Positions 1 to 10,980 of a stretch of 64,000 bases of DNA are shown one piece after another. The position numbers were made by a program, and so were the translations under genes. The stretch comes from Microstegium vimineum (lineage: Eukaryota; Streptophyta; Magnoliopsida; Poales; Poaceae). Position 1 is the stretch's first letter. The number at the start of each line of letters is the position of its first letter. A model generated the notes under the pieces. The model was given only the letters and a program-made list of their open reading frames with translations, was not told where the DNA came from and made no database searches. The DNA lies in the NCBI GenBank assembly GCA_022036555.1, contig CM039123.1, forward strand, positions 17,148,326 to 17,212,325. Direction: 5' to 3'.

Positions 1-1525
1 GAGGGTAGCTCAATGACACGCTCAACTAGAGTTGCTCTTCGCGATCTCTCAAGGGTCGAGCACAACACCCCTCAGAAGGCTCTTCTCCGGAGCCACGCAT
101 AAGCTTCTTGCGTGCTTCGACGGAGACTCGATAACCAAACCGTCTAGGAGGTGGCAACCTCCAAGAGTAACAAGCACCACCGGCTTGCAACATGATCACC
201 TAGTGCCACACGAAGCTATCTCTCAAAGCAACGCACTAGAGATCACTCACTCGCAATTGAATCGCACTCTTGCAAGCACAAGTGACTTAGAGGGCTCCCG
301 CACCAAACAAACTAAGGGTAACACAACCCCAAGGTTCTCAGCTAGCCCAAGAGGCCGGCCAACAAGTATATATAGCTAGCGAAACGAAACTAGCTGTTTT
401 TCCCCAACACTTGGCTTCCTGCACAACCTCCGGACACGCGCCACACCTGAGGTCCGGACCAATGCTCATGCGTCCGGACCCTTGCCCGTTTGAATCAAGC
501 CGTTGGCGCGCTCTTCGCTCGCTGACGCGTGTCTCCGAACGCGCGTCCGGACACCACTCCGGACTAACGCTCACTACGTCGGACTCGAGCAGAGAGGTCA
601 CAATAAGCCCCCAACCTCCGGATGCTAGTCCGGAGTTCACCATCCAGACGGCGATTAGCGTCCGGGCCTTCACTCTGAGAGACAACAGAGAGCTTCCTTC
701 CTCCGGATGCATGTCCGGAGTCTCCGTTCGGACCAACAACGTCGTCCGAAGCTACTGTTCCTGAACAAGCAGACCTAGGGTTATCATCCAGACGCAACAC
801 CATTGGTCCGGACACCCCGTAACCCTAGCATCCTGAGCCTGTTCCTCAGTAGAAACTCCTCCGCACTTCTTCCTTTGCTTCTCAAGTGCTAACACAAACG
901 TGTCCACCACCTCGTGCATGTGTGTTAGCATTTTCACAATGATTTTCAAAGAATTTTCACCTGCTCTCACCACGCCGCTCGATCCTCATGCATCGCAAAG
1001 TTAGATCGCTCAAGTGGCACTAGATAACCAATATGCAAACAAGTTTGCCCCTCTTGATAGTACAACTATCTATCCTAAACCCGATCATATACTTCTCTAC
1101 ACACCAATGACCGGTGAAATGAAATGCCCTACAATTATACCTTTGCCTTGCGCATTCCATTCCATCTCCTTCTCCAATGTTGATGCAACACATGAACCAA
1201 CCTATCACCAAATCATATGATCCATTTCATATCATCACGTGACCGTGTTGGTTCATCGATCTTGACCTCACTTGCTCTTCACCGTTGCATCGGTCCATCG
1301 GCGCCAATCATAACTCACTTGCCCTTCACACTTGCAACCGGTCCATCAAGCCAAGTCTCATCTTGATCTTCTCCACCTTGATCACATGACTCCATGTCAT
1401 GTCTCATGTGCAATAAGCTCCTTCATCACACAATCACATGTGAACTAATCTCCTGTGTATATCACTCAAACACATATTAGTTCACTAGGTTGTCACTCAA
1501 TTACCAAAATCATAGAGACCTTTTA
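1..1525 (-). repeat. 3' LTR of the outer copia element (partial at window edge)
   Basis: This stretch is collinear with about 40646-42175 with scattered substitutions. On the minus strand it begins at 1525 right after the polypurine tract; the terminal TG is mutated to TA (the other LTR has TG at 42175-42174). It contains a TATA-like tatatata at 367-374 and a region near 430-830 dense in TCCGGA hexamers. About 720 bp of the LTR, judged from the other copy, lie beyond the left edge. Small open frames in it match in both LTR copies and have no recognisable product. Confidence 0.9.
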
Positions 1526-1540
1526 ATCTCCCCCCTTTTT
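1526..1540 (-). other. Polypurine tract of the outer copia element
   Basis: On the minus strand the bases immediately before the 3' LTR are an A/G run (aaaaaggggggagat). This is the expected plus-strand DNA primer of an LTR retrotransposon and it fixes the element as minus-strand. Confidence 0.8.
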
Positions 1541-4332
1541 GGTAATTGATGACAACTCTACAAAGATATGGAAATTAAGTTCTGTTTGGACATTATACCA
1601 TTTATGCAACACTTAAGCTCTATGTTATGATTTGGATAAATGTCACAAAATCAGACTTGGTAGTGATAGCTCCCCCTACATGTGTGCTCAAGTTGATTTG
1701 TTTTAAGCTTTGCACACATGCATACATAGGAATTTTGGGAGTGCTAGCACTACTAAGTGATGCTAAGGGATATAGGATAAACCTTTGAAGATACCCATTG
1801 TAGTTGCACTTTGAAGTTCATCCTTAGCACCATGGTTAGCTAGATACCAAATAAACACTAAAAACCTCGTGAGATCAACATTATAAGCACGGTTTCTAGA
1901 TACCAATATAAAGATCATATATCTAGCTTACCAACCTATGCATGCTAGTTTATCAAATCATCATACAAATCCTACAACTAGCATACACCACACAAGCATG
2001 CATATAAACATAAGACTATGCAATATGCAAGATAAGCACATGAATATGCACATATCAAATGCAATCAATCAAGTTCATGAGCTTGCTCCCCCTACTTGTG
2101 TGCATCACTTAGTTCAAGACTTTGATCCTTTCAATCTTGTCCCCTTATGTTCATGTCCATGTCTCTCCATCTTAGTGCATTTCCATTCACTAATATATCT
2201 TTGTTAACTAATCTCTCCCTCTTTGTCATCAATTTCCATAAAAGGTAAACTTCATGATTGATGCAAGGGTTGCACTAGGGTAGATGGTTGATACTTGTAT
2301 CTTTTCATTTTTGATGGACACTAACACATATGTATTGGAATGACTCTTCATGTAAGATCATTGACCATGATACCATTGAGTAGGGCAACTCCCTTTTGGT
2401 CAAAGAAATTGTCATCCAAAATAATCTTCACAAGTAAGAGAACTATGATTTGATCACTTAAAGTTGAGGATCACTTGTAAACTTGTAGGATATCACTACT
2501 TGTGAAATACCACATGAAGGATATTACCTGAATCAACTAATTGTGGAACATCACAAGAATGCTAGAACTAGACATCTTTTGCAAGTACCAATATGAAAGT
2601 TGATACTATTTGAAAGATTAGCATAAGTCTAGATACCATTTGTAAGTCAAACCTTGATATCCATTTGCACCGTTGTCTTGTGCTTGAACTAGATTCATCT
2701 TCATGAGCTTCTACTGTTGACTTGAACTAAGATGTATAGCATAAGCTTTCAAGTCTGGTTTAAACCCTCTCTAAGCTTGTTCACACACATTAAGCGGTTA
2801 TCTTATAGAGGTTGTACTTGTCACTTAATTGCAATCCAAAATAGATCAAGTACTTGGGTTTACTAGCTCATGAACAAACTCCTATACTACCACTAGATTC
2901 AAATAACCAATCAAGCAATAGTGGTAGGCTATAAGCACAAAATTCATTTGATTTTCATGAATGAGCACTATATATGACTATATGCACTAAACATGTCCTA
3001 AGCAATGGATGTATGTATATGTCAAACAATTTCACCTTTGCTATGTTGGAGTAGAGGATAGTCAAATAGATTTCATCTCAAATTAGTAATGTGAAGTCCA
3101 ATTAAGAGCTTGGTGAAGACCAATGAATGTCAATTTGAATACCAATCTTTACCCATATAAATTGAGAACCACTAATGATCAAGTGCACTTTCTTGTTGCG
3201 GTTGACTACCTTTTTCTTTGATCTTTGCTTGCATGAGAGAATACCAAATGATGTACTACATGTATGTAAGTTCATGCATCTCTCTTTTGGGTGTTGCTTG
3301 CTTCCTTTTGATCAATCCTATCGATTCCTTCAACTAAGCATCCAAATGATTCCTCGATCACCACTTCCATGTTAGCCTTCTAAGTACCACACTTGGTTTC
3401 ACCTACACAACGGCGGCAAGCCCTTACACTTAGGGAGAAGTGACCTATCTCTAAGAACCATCCTTCATACTCACTTGAAGATAGCTTTGTTTGATTGATC
3501 CAATTGTTGAACATCACTTGATGAATGATCATGAATCCAATATGAGTTCAAACTATCTTGTTTAAGTCCTTTTATTTCTATACATTGATCTCTAATCATC
3601 ACTAGAACTTAAACTTCATCTTCATCTCTAGTTTGATTTTCATCTTCAACTTAAGTACTAAATATGTGTCAAATACACTCCTCAATCAAATGTCCTTGTA
3701 CTCAATGATTGTCATGCTTCTAGCTTAAACCAAAACCATACATAGGTTCCTCAATCACTTATAATCATGATTCTAACTCGAGGACCTTTCAATCTAAGTG
3801 ACTTTTGATCAATCCAATAATTGTCACTTTTCTGGCAGATTCTGTACTCTTCAAAGAATATATCATATCTCCCAAAGTACATATCCAATGATCATGAAAT
3901 TTTGTAGAGATGTGCTTCACTAAGTCATCTAGCAGCCATAAAAATCTGAGCTTCATTGAACTTCTAGATTGTTACCAGATTTCACATATTTCCACCTAGG
4001 TACATGCTGAAAACTGCTGCACATGTGTTGACAAGATCCACTCCAAAACCGAAGTATCCCTTATCCAATACTCATGAAAATTTCACAGAAACTAATACCA
4101 TAAGTGTAGAGTATGCATACCAAATTTCAAGCCAATCCAAATAGAGTTGATCTCTCATACATGGTTATGATCACAGCTAGCTTAGATTTTGAAAAATGAC
4201 ATATATTGACACATTGAGCTATGCTTCTTCAATTTGAATCAAACTTGAAATTAACTTGTTTGAATAATATCACAAGACATATATCCATTCAATTCACTTA
4301 CTAAAGGTAGTCTCTTGATCATATCCATTCAA
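1541..4332 (-). other. 3' internal region of the outer copia element, no coding sequence seen
   Basis: About 2.8 kb of AT-rich DNA without an open frame over about 90 codons and without protease, integrase, reverse transcriptase or RNase H motifs on either strand. In a complete copia element pol would lie here or just upstream. The junction to the rest of the interior is the TSD of solo LTR A at 4333-4337 and 37629-37633. I see no promoter, RNA gene or tandem array in it. Confidence 0.7.
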
Positions 4333-4337
4333 ACCAA
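4333..4337. repeat. Target-site duplication accaa (left copy) of solo LTR A
   Basis: The 5-mer accaa sits directly before the TGTTGG start of solo LTR A and recurs at 37629-37633 directly after its CCAACA end. A matching 5-bp duplication marks one integration event. Confidence 0.9.
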
Positions 4338-5016
4338 TGTTGGCACAAAATATGATGCTCTTTTATATAACTAAAATGCTGCTAATAACCTCAGGATCAA
4401 GGATAAAACAATCATATCATGATCATACTTTATAAAATAACAAGTTCCACATGTCCATGAGTATTTTGTGCAGTATTGAAGAAATAGAGCAAAAGAGACC
4501 TAGTGGGACCCACATAGGGGGTCGACCGACCACCCTGTGGGCCCACCAGGTCTCCCCCATTGGCCATGATCCAGGAGAAGCCCTTCAGAGTGATTTCCAA
4601 CCCTTGGATCACTTTGTGCTTTCTCCCAATGACTCACAAGAAAAGTACATGGATCCATGGGCCCACACCAAAGAGATCAACACGACAACTACCTCTTAAC
4701 AACCACCTACCATCTATGACAAGTGGGACCAGCACCAGGGAGGAAGAGGTGGGCCAGAGACCCCAAAGGGGGGTCGGCCGACCGCCCCTTGGGCCCACCT
4801 GGCCCCCACTCGGTCCCTGACCAGTGGGGTCACACCCACAAGGCCAGGGGATGGCCCACTGGCCATAGGGGGGATCGACCGACCACCCCCCTAGGTCGGT
4901 TGGACCCCTGCCAACCGCCATATCAACCAGCACATGATGGAAATCTACACCATTCATCCTAGGCGGTTCTATGACGGTTTGATCCAAGGGAGGAGGATTA
5001 AAGCTCCCTGGATCGA

Positions 5017-5061
5017 TGACGTGGCGCTGGAGTACCCCCTACTCCACCCCCACTATAAATA
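5017..5061 (+). promoter_or_regulatory. Putative LTR A core promoter: ACGT element plus TATA box
   Basis: TGACGTGGC (5017-5025), a bZIP/G-box-type ACGT core, lies 28 bp before TATAAATA (5054-5061). The same pair with similar spacing is in the 3' LTR of B (35881-35889 and 35908-35915). It is the likely U3 promoter of the family; activity is inferred. Confidence 0.55.
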
Positions 5062-5305
5062 GAGACCAAGACCTCTCTCTCTAATCATGATGTAATCCAT
5101 ACAAGCCACTCTTGTTCTCAAGTGCAGATTAGTCTAGCGGTGTTGTCTAGGGTGGGAGTTAGAGTTGAGTTGAGCTTTGCTCGGGCTTTCCGGAGGATCT
5201 GGTATAAGCTCTTGTATCTTTCTTTCTTTGTAAGACTTTACTTATTTATGCAATATTCCTTCTTTACTTTACTTAGTTTTTACTTCGTGCAATATTATAC
5301 TTGTT

Positions 5306-5310
5306 ATAGT
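5306..5310. repeat. Target-site duplication atagt (left copy) of element B
   Basis: The 5-mer atagt lies just before the TGTTGG start of element B and recurs at 36896-36900 just after its CCAACA end. Outside it on both sides solo LTR A continues. Confidence 0.9.
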
Positions 5311-5853
5311 TGTTGGCACAAATTACGATGCACTTTTACATAACCAAAATGATGCCACCAACCTCAGGATCAGGGATAAGCAAACACATCATGAGCATAT
5401 TTTATCAAATAACTAGTTCCACATGTCCATGAGTGTTTGAATGCAGGAATGAAGAAATGGAGCAAAGGAGAGCCAGTTGGGCCCACATAGGGGGTCAGCC
5501 GACCACCCTATGGGCCCACCAGCTCTCCCCTCTCGGCCATGATCCAAGAGAAGCATCCCAGAGTGATTTCCAACCCTTGGATCACCCTGTGCTTTCTCTC
5601 AACGGCTCACATGTGTAGCACATGGATCCATGGACCCACACCAAGGAGATAAACGTGACAACCACCTCAGAATCGACATCCAACATCTATGACAAGTGGG
5701 ACCAGCACCTTGGAGACTCAAGTGGGCTAGAGCCCCCAAGGGGGGATTGGCCGACCCCCACCTGGGCCCACCAGGCCCCCACTTGGTCCCTGACTAGTGG
5801 GGCCACCGGCAGGAGGCCAAAGGAGGGCCCACCTGCCATAGGGGCGGTCGGCC
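5311..5853 (+). repeat. Truncated 5' LTR of element B
   Basis: Closely matches the first part of the 3' LTR (35202 to about 35744), then stops matching at 5853/5854 within a GC-rich ggtcg(g/a)cc motif and runs straight into gag-like sequence. The lost part should contain the TATA box, R-U5 and primer-binding site. The fragment contains the near-palindromic gtcggccgac-type motifs typical of this LTR family. Confidence 0.85.
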
Positions 5854-7932
5854 AGACAATGTATGAGCGGTTTCCAACTGCTGAGAAATTATCTTGAAGA
5901 TCTCGAGCAGCTATTGAGGAGAACTAGACGTCGTCAAGTCCCGCCTCAGAGGTTCATCTCGACCCTGAATCCGTTCGAGGAAGGAGGCTCTACACCACCA
6001 CTCAAGGAAGCTATGTCCCAAAAGGCGATCTCTGACTTCTCGGCTCCGTCCGCTAACCACGTAGCTCAAGGTCCCGTGGTCAACATCGGGGATGCTCCAT
6101 TCGAGCTGAAGCCTGCCATGATCCATATGGTGCAAGTCAATCAGTTTTGCGGGAAGCCCCATGAGGATGCCAATGCTCATCTCCAGCACTTCATGGAGGT
6201 GTGTGGCACGTTTACCATCAAAGGAGTGACGCCTGACGCTGTTCGTCTTCACCTCTTCCCATTCTCATTGTTGGGAAAGGCGAAGCAATGGTTCTATGGC
6301 CACAAAGAAGAAGCCACCACCTAGGAGAGGTGTGCCAATGCATTCCTCAAGAAGTTCTTCCCGACGGGCAAAACCAATGCTCTTCGTGGAAAGATTTCAA
6401 GCTTCTAACAACAATCTGATGAGACGATTCCCGAAGCCTAGGAGCGTCTCCAGGAGTACATTCGTGCCTATCCTCATCATGGGATAGAAGATTGGCTCCT
6501 GATTCAAGGATTCTACCACGGACTATCTAGCATGGCCTGTAGTCACCTTGATGCTGCCGCTGGAGGGGCATTTCTCCAACATACCCTGAAGAATGCCAAG
6601 GATCTCATCGAAAATATGGTACTCAACCAAGGATGGGGTGAGGAACGTCTCCAGCCAAAGAAAAGAGGTATGCACACCGTCAGTGAGGTGGACATACTCT
6701 CTGCCAAGATGGACCTCTTGATGAAGAAGATAGAAGAAGGTTCAAAGAAGGAATGAGAGGCCATCTACCCCATCGCCGCTACACAAGCTATCGAAGCTGA
6801 TCCATGGTGCGAGGTGTGCGGAGGAAATGATCACTCGGGCAAAAATTGTCCCGAGACATCGAAGGAGGACGTGAACTTCATCAGCAGCAACAACAACAAC
6901 AATAACAACAGGTATCGACCCCAACAACAAGGAAGCTGGAATTCACGCCCCTTCTACCAAGGTAATGGAGGTTATAGCAATTACAATAATTACAATTCTT
7001 ACAATAATCAGCCTTCATTAAAAGATCTTGTTCTTGGGCAATCTAAGATTAATGATGGTATAAATAAAAAGATGATTGCCACTGATAAAGTTCTTGAAAA
7101 TTTTGGTGAGAAAATGGATAGCTTCACAACGGCCATGAAAAATCAATTGAGCTTTAATAAAATGCTAGAAACCCAGTTAGCTCAATTAGCAGCAGCTATG
7201 CCATCTATGGAACAAGGTAAAATTCCCGAGAAACCAGAAGATTCAATTGAGCTTGTTAACATGGTTACAACAAAGTTTGATAAGCCTCCACTTCGCTGCC
7301 ATTGGGGCTATCTTCTCGATCCTCCCTTCATCATGAAGAAGGAAGATCCAGGCCACCCGACGATCAAATGCTCAATCGGACAATAGACATTCCGCACCAC
7401 CTTCTGCGACCTTGGATCAGGTGTCAACATCACGTCCAAGGTAACTTATGATAACTTGTTAGGAGGACCTTTGGTCCCTACATGTGTTCGCTTGCAGATG
7501 GCAGATCAAACCATACGGTTTCGCGAGGGACTCGCAAGGGATATCTTGGTTAACATCCAAGACGAATACATCCCCACCGACTTCATCATCCTTGACATGG
7601 GAGCCAACGTGGAAGTTCCCGTCATCTTGGGAAGGCCCTTCCTCAACACCACCAATGCGGTCATCTACGTTGGATCGGGCCAAATTCACTTCCAGTTCCC
7701 GAGTCACAAGGTAAAATGTGCTTTCAATGGTTATAAACTTAATAAACAGGTTAAAGCACAACCACCAAGAAGAAGAGTTCGAGCCCCGCGCCAAAAGAAG
7801 CAATACCCGGAGGCCAAGATCAATGAACTCAAGGAGGATGAACCTGCCAATCCAAGGCATGTTTGGAAAGCAAAGGAGGTGCACACACCACGGTCTCCGT
7901 CTCCGGAGCCATCAAGTGCACCCGAAGAATGA
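5854..7932 (+). pseudogene. gag-protease of element B (Athila-like), one frame with five nonsense codons
   Basis: Gag forms the particle and the aspartic protease cleaves the polyprotein. A single frame (starting at or before 5863) runs to 7932. It holds a retrotransposon-gag core (roughly 6100-6560, with the FPFSLLGKAKQWFY-type motif near 6250-6300), a CCHC knuckle (C-x2-C-x4-H-x4-C, 6808-6849), an Asn-rich linker near 6885-6915, a protease DLGSG motif near 7408 and the ILGRPFLNT motif near 7624. Stops interrupt it at 6322-6324 (TAG), 6406-6408 (TAA), 6439-6441 (TAG), 6754-6756 (TGA) and 7384-7386 (TAG); each is one transition away from a Gln, Trp or Arg codon. The gag N-terminus is missing through the 5' deletion. 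No pol follows, unlike a complete Athila element. Confidence 0.85.
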
Positions 7933-8134
7933 ACAAGAAGGAGAGTCCTACTCCGAGGACTTAAAATCAAGGAGCCTTCGCCTAAAGGTAAGTCGGTAGT
8001 TATCTTTTATTTCCCTTCTTACATTTAGTTAAAACCTTTATTTTCTTTCATGTTTAAAAATTAGAAATGATAAAGTTAGATTAAACAAAAACTTGAGAAT
8101 TATATTAGCACTAAAATGTGACAAAAGGTAGGGC

Positions 8135-8162
8135 CATAGGGTGGTCGGCCGACCACCCTATG
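8135..8162. repeat. Perfect 28-bp palindrome
   Basis: The 28 bases equal their own reverse complement and centre on TCGGCCGA. Imperfect versions lie at 8233-8261 and 8771-8792, and also in LTR A (near 4519, 4769, 4872) and the LTRs of B (near 5487, 35380). The motif is therefore shared by LTR and interior. Confidence 0.85.
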
Positions 8163-8359
8163 CACCCTATCTTGGCTTAATTAATTAGAAGATGCTTTTT
8201 GATCTTTATTGAAGAAAAAGAAAAAAATGGAGACCTAGGGGGTTGGCCGACCACCCTAGGTTCCTCATGATCATCCATCTTTCTTCCCCAGCATCCTTTG
8301 TCCAAGCATCTCATGATTTGAGTCATTAGACTTTAAAAAAAATCAGATTCTTGCTTTGG

Positions 8360-8575
8360 GAGACATCTCTTTTTGCTTTGTCATGCTTTAAAGTACATCA
8401 ATCACCTTTTGTTAAAGCATGACACATCCTTGTCTCCCACTACTCCATGTCCAAAGTGGGGAACCAACTTTCACTTTCACTTTGTCATGCTTTTGAAAAA
8501 GAAAATACATCAATCACTTTTGATCAAAGCATGACATACCTTTGTCCCCCACTACTCTTTGTTTAAAGAGGAGAA
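8360..8575 (+). repeat. Two tandem hairpin blocks in element B
   Basis: Two adjacent copies of about 105-120 bp each contain gtcatgcttt, a loop with acatcaatcac, and the inverse aaagcatgac, followed by a cccactactc stretch. Each could form a stem of about 10 bp. The copies differ by small indels and substitutions. Confidence 0.65.
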
Positions 8576-8823
8576 TCTTGAGCACTTTAGCTCAGTTTTT
8601 GATCACATCACATAGCATCTTTCACCTTTCACCAAGCACTAGAAAAAGCATGAGTGAAATCCCTACTTTGGAGGGATAGCCGACCACTTTTGGTCACCTC
8701 CTCTCTCTCTTTTGCTTTGTGTAAGGCATCCACTAAAGATAGTGATCATGGCATACAATGGCATGCCCAAGGAGTGGTCGGCCAACCACTCCATGGCACC
8801 CCCTTGGTGCCATCTCCTTCCTC

Positions 8824-8830
8824 TATAAAA
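8824..8830 (+). promoter_or_regulatory. Putative internal TATA box of element B
   Basis: TATAAAA inside ctctataaaagccc lies 267 bp before the ATG at 9091 and is followed by a C/T-rich leader, as in plant promoters. It is outside the LTRs, so it would drive the second ORF separately from gag. Inferred from sequence only. Confidence 0.5.
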
Positions 8831-9090
8831 GCCCAAGCAAGGAGAGCTTCATTCCTCACACCTCCACCAGAATTCAGTTCTAGCTCAAGCCTCTCCTTGC
8901 CTTGTTCTCTCCTCTCTTCATTCAAGAGAAGTTCTTAGCTCTCAAGAGAAGTAGTGCTGCTCTCACTAGTCCACAAGAAGATCTCTTCTCTTCATCGAGC
9001 TTCTCTTAGCTCAAGCTTCTCCCCACAAGGCAAACTAGAAATCCACTTCACACACAACCTTGTCCTAGTCTTGCCTCTTCCTCTCTAAAG

Positions 9091-9768
9091 ATGAAGAACC
9101 CATTGACATCCGCATTCAAGAAGATGAAACAAGCTATAGATGGGAGCTCATCTTGACACTCCCACCAATCCGAGGACACGTCCCAAGGAAGAAGAAGGGG
9201 AGGTTCTGCCCGATACACTTGGGAAAACCTCCAAACCGAAGAACAACCTCAGGAGGAGGAAGAAGTACCGACAGAGGTACCTCATACCGGGGCATTCATG
9301 GTGCCCCCAATGAGGACCTATGATCAACAAAGTGGTCTCTGGTTCAACCAACTAGAGTATCAAAGATATCTTTCTCTTCGGGATCGATCTTTCGAGCACA
9401 CAAGGATATTGCATCCAAGTCTTCTCTCCAACGCAGGTATGACCACCGAATTCGAAATTATCTTCTCTACTCTTGGTTGGTCTAACTTTTGGCAAGTAGA
9501 AGAGTTTGGAATTGAGTTGCTCACCTTAGAATTCTTATGCTCTCTCCAAGTATCTAATGATGGAATTTCCTTTCACATGTTTAATCAAAATCATAGTCTA
9601 ACTTGGAGCCATCTAAGTATTGCTCTTGGCTTTGAAAGTTCATGCTTGATAGATTTATACCTTGCCATGCGTAGGTTTAACAAGAGAAAGTTTTGGTTCT
9701 CTATCTCTGCTCTTGATGATTGCTCAAATCCTAAACCCAAGGAAATTCATAATCCTACTCTTTGTTTC
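9091..9768 (+). pseudogene. Second ORF of element B, 5' part (Athila ORF-1-like)
   Basis: An ATG at 9091 opens a frame of exactly 226 codons up to the element C insertion, broken once by TGA at 9154-9156. After a Lys-rich, then Glu-rich start it contains a GWSNFWQVEEFGIELLTLEF-type segment (about 9472-9534) and a TWSHLSIALGF segment (about 9601-9633). This resembles the ORF-1-type plant-transposon proteins of Athila-lineage elements; I do not claim an envelope role. It follows the internal TATA box and a leader of about 240 bp, so it may have been expressed from its own RNA. The remaining 3' part is at 32994-33761. Confidence 0.6.
9764..9768. repeat. Target-site duplication gtttc (left copy) of element C
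   Basis: gtttc precedes the TGTTGACA start of element C and recurs at 32989-32993 right after its GTCAACA end, where the ORF of element B resumes. Confidence 0.92.
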
Positions 9769-10626
9769 TGTTGACACAAAATCCGTCGAGGCTGCGAACA
9801 CGTCGGGCTTAAAACCCAAAACTTGAGGTGTGCCAGTCAATTTGACCAATTAATCAACAAGGATGATAACTAGAACAAATTTGAATGAGACGACAGCGAT
9901 GCGCCCGGACGTCAAGGCTCTGATTTGCTCCAAACGCGGATCTTGCAAGGTTGACATAGATAATCCATCGAAACTTTGTAAGAACCCGTAGATGAACTAA
10001 AACTAATGTGAAAAAGTAGATTTGTTGGAAAAGTAGATGAAAATAATAAGCTCTTTGATTGATTGTGTATATATTTACACCACCCCCTCGGTGCATATTT
10101 ATACCTTAGCAAGAGGAATCGTAAATAGACACGACTCATATCTTTTCTAAACAAAACTCCTATTTTAAAGGAAATAAAACGACTTGTGCAAGAGTTGGAC
10201 TCAAATTACAATAACAATACTGGTATAAGAATCACTAGCTTCCATATCCGCCTCCCTTACGATAAAACTCTCTATCAGCAGACTTCTAATCTGCAACCTT
10301 CCTTCATCACCATCGACAACTTGCTACTGACATCAGCTACGTCACCCTGCTTCAATCGGCAACATCTTACTACCCACTGGCAATTCCTATTCCCATCGGC
10401 AATGCTACCCTTATTTCATCGGCAATACTTTTATCGACAACACCCTTCTGCCTTCATCGGCAACTTCTTCTCATCGGCAAGTAATCCTCTTCTTTAACGT
10501 CTCTTCAATCAAATTCACCATTAGCAACCTGCGGTAGTACCTCGATGCCGATAGGGAACAGTGACCATCTTTTTACCGATCAACACACTTGGTATATTTG
10601 ACACGTACCAAAAAACGGTGTCAACA
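9769..10626 (-). repeat. 3' LTR of element C
   Basis: 858 bp, TGTTGACA...TGTCAACA ends, matched by 32133-32988. On the minus strand a TATA-type TATAAATATG is at 10103-10094. It contains several copies of the short word catcggcaa(c/t), also frequent elsewhere in this family. Confidence 0.92.
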
Positions 10627-10645
10627 CATGCCCCCCAATTTCGGG
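10627..10645 (-). other. Polypurine tract of element C
   Basis: On the minus strand the bases before the 3' LTR read ccgaaattggggggcatg. The similarly placed sequence in element D ends in the same ggggggcatg-type run, supporting the minus orientation of both. Confidence 0.75.
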
Positions 10646-10828
10646 GTATGAAATATTTTATGCGCTGAAATTTCCTCTACCGTGATCATCGCAAGTTACC
10701 AAAATATCCCGCAATTGTAGTGCCAACGGTTAAAATGCCTCGATTGCCGTGTAAACTCATCACCGCATCCTTCCATATTTCTGCTCGATTAAAAGAAAAC
10801 TTCAAAATGCCCTTGATGCCTCCAGGCC

Positions 10829-10836
10829 TATAAAAA
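10829..10836 (+). promoter_or_regulatory. Putative TATA box of the element C antisense gene
   Basis: TATAAAAA inside ggcctataaaaatcacc is 152 bp before the ATG at 10981 on the plus strand, opposite to gag-pol. The leader between is C-rich with no upstream ATG that I noticed. Confidence 0.5.
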
Positions 10837-10980
10837 TCACCGCTCGACCATTTTTTACCCTGAGCTTACACCACCATTCCCTCATTTCACCGGCACCCCT
10901 GAAGAACACTCCAGCGACCTTCAATCGGCGGTTCTTCCTTTCTCCGGCAAGACGTAACCCGCAGGAATCCTCTCAACTCA

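Larger units (their letters stand above)
7933..8823 (+). other. Noncoding spacer of element B between protease and internal promoter
   Basis: About 0.9 kb without a supported gene, where a complete element would carry pol. It contains three copies of a GTGGTCGGCCGACCAC-type palindrome (8135-8162, about 8233-8261, about 8771-8792) and two tandem copies of a hairpin-forming block (about 8360-8570). Confidence 0.65.

Noticed and set aside
4451..4987. Overlapping Pro/Gly-rich frames on both strands (also 5433-5897 and 35324-35891)
   Set aside because: They are in LTRs A and B and arise from GC-rich palindromic repeats; they are not preserved as a frame among the copies.
6884..6915. Microsatellite of aac/aat triplets
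   Set aside because: It is an in-frame Asn-rich linker of gag in B and not an independent repeat locus.
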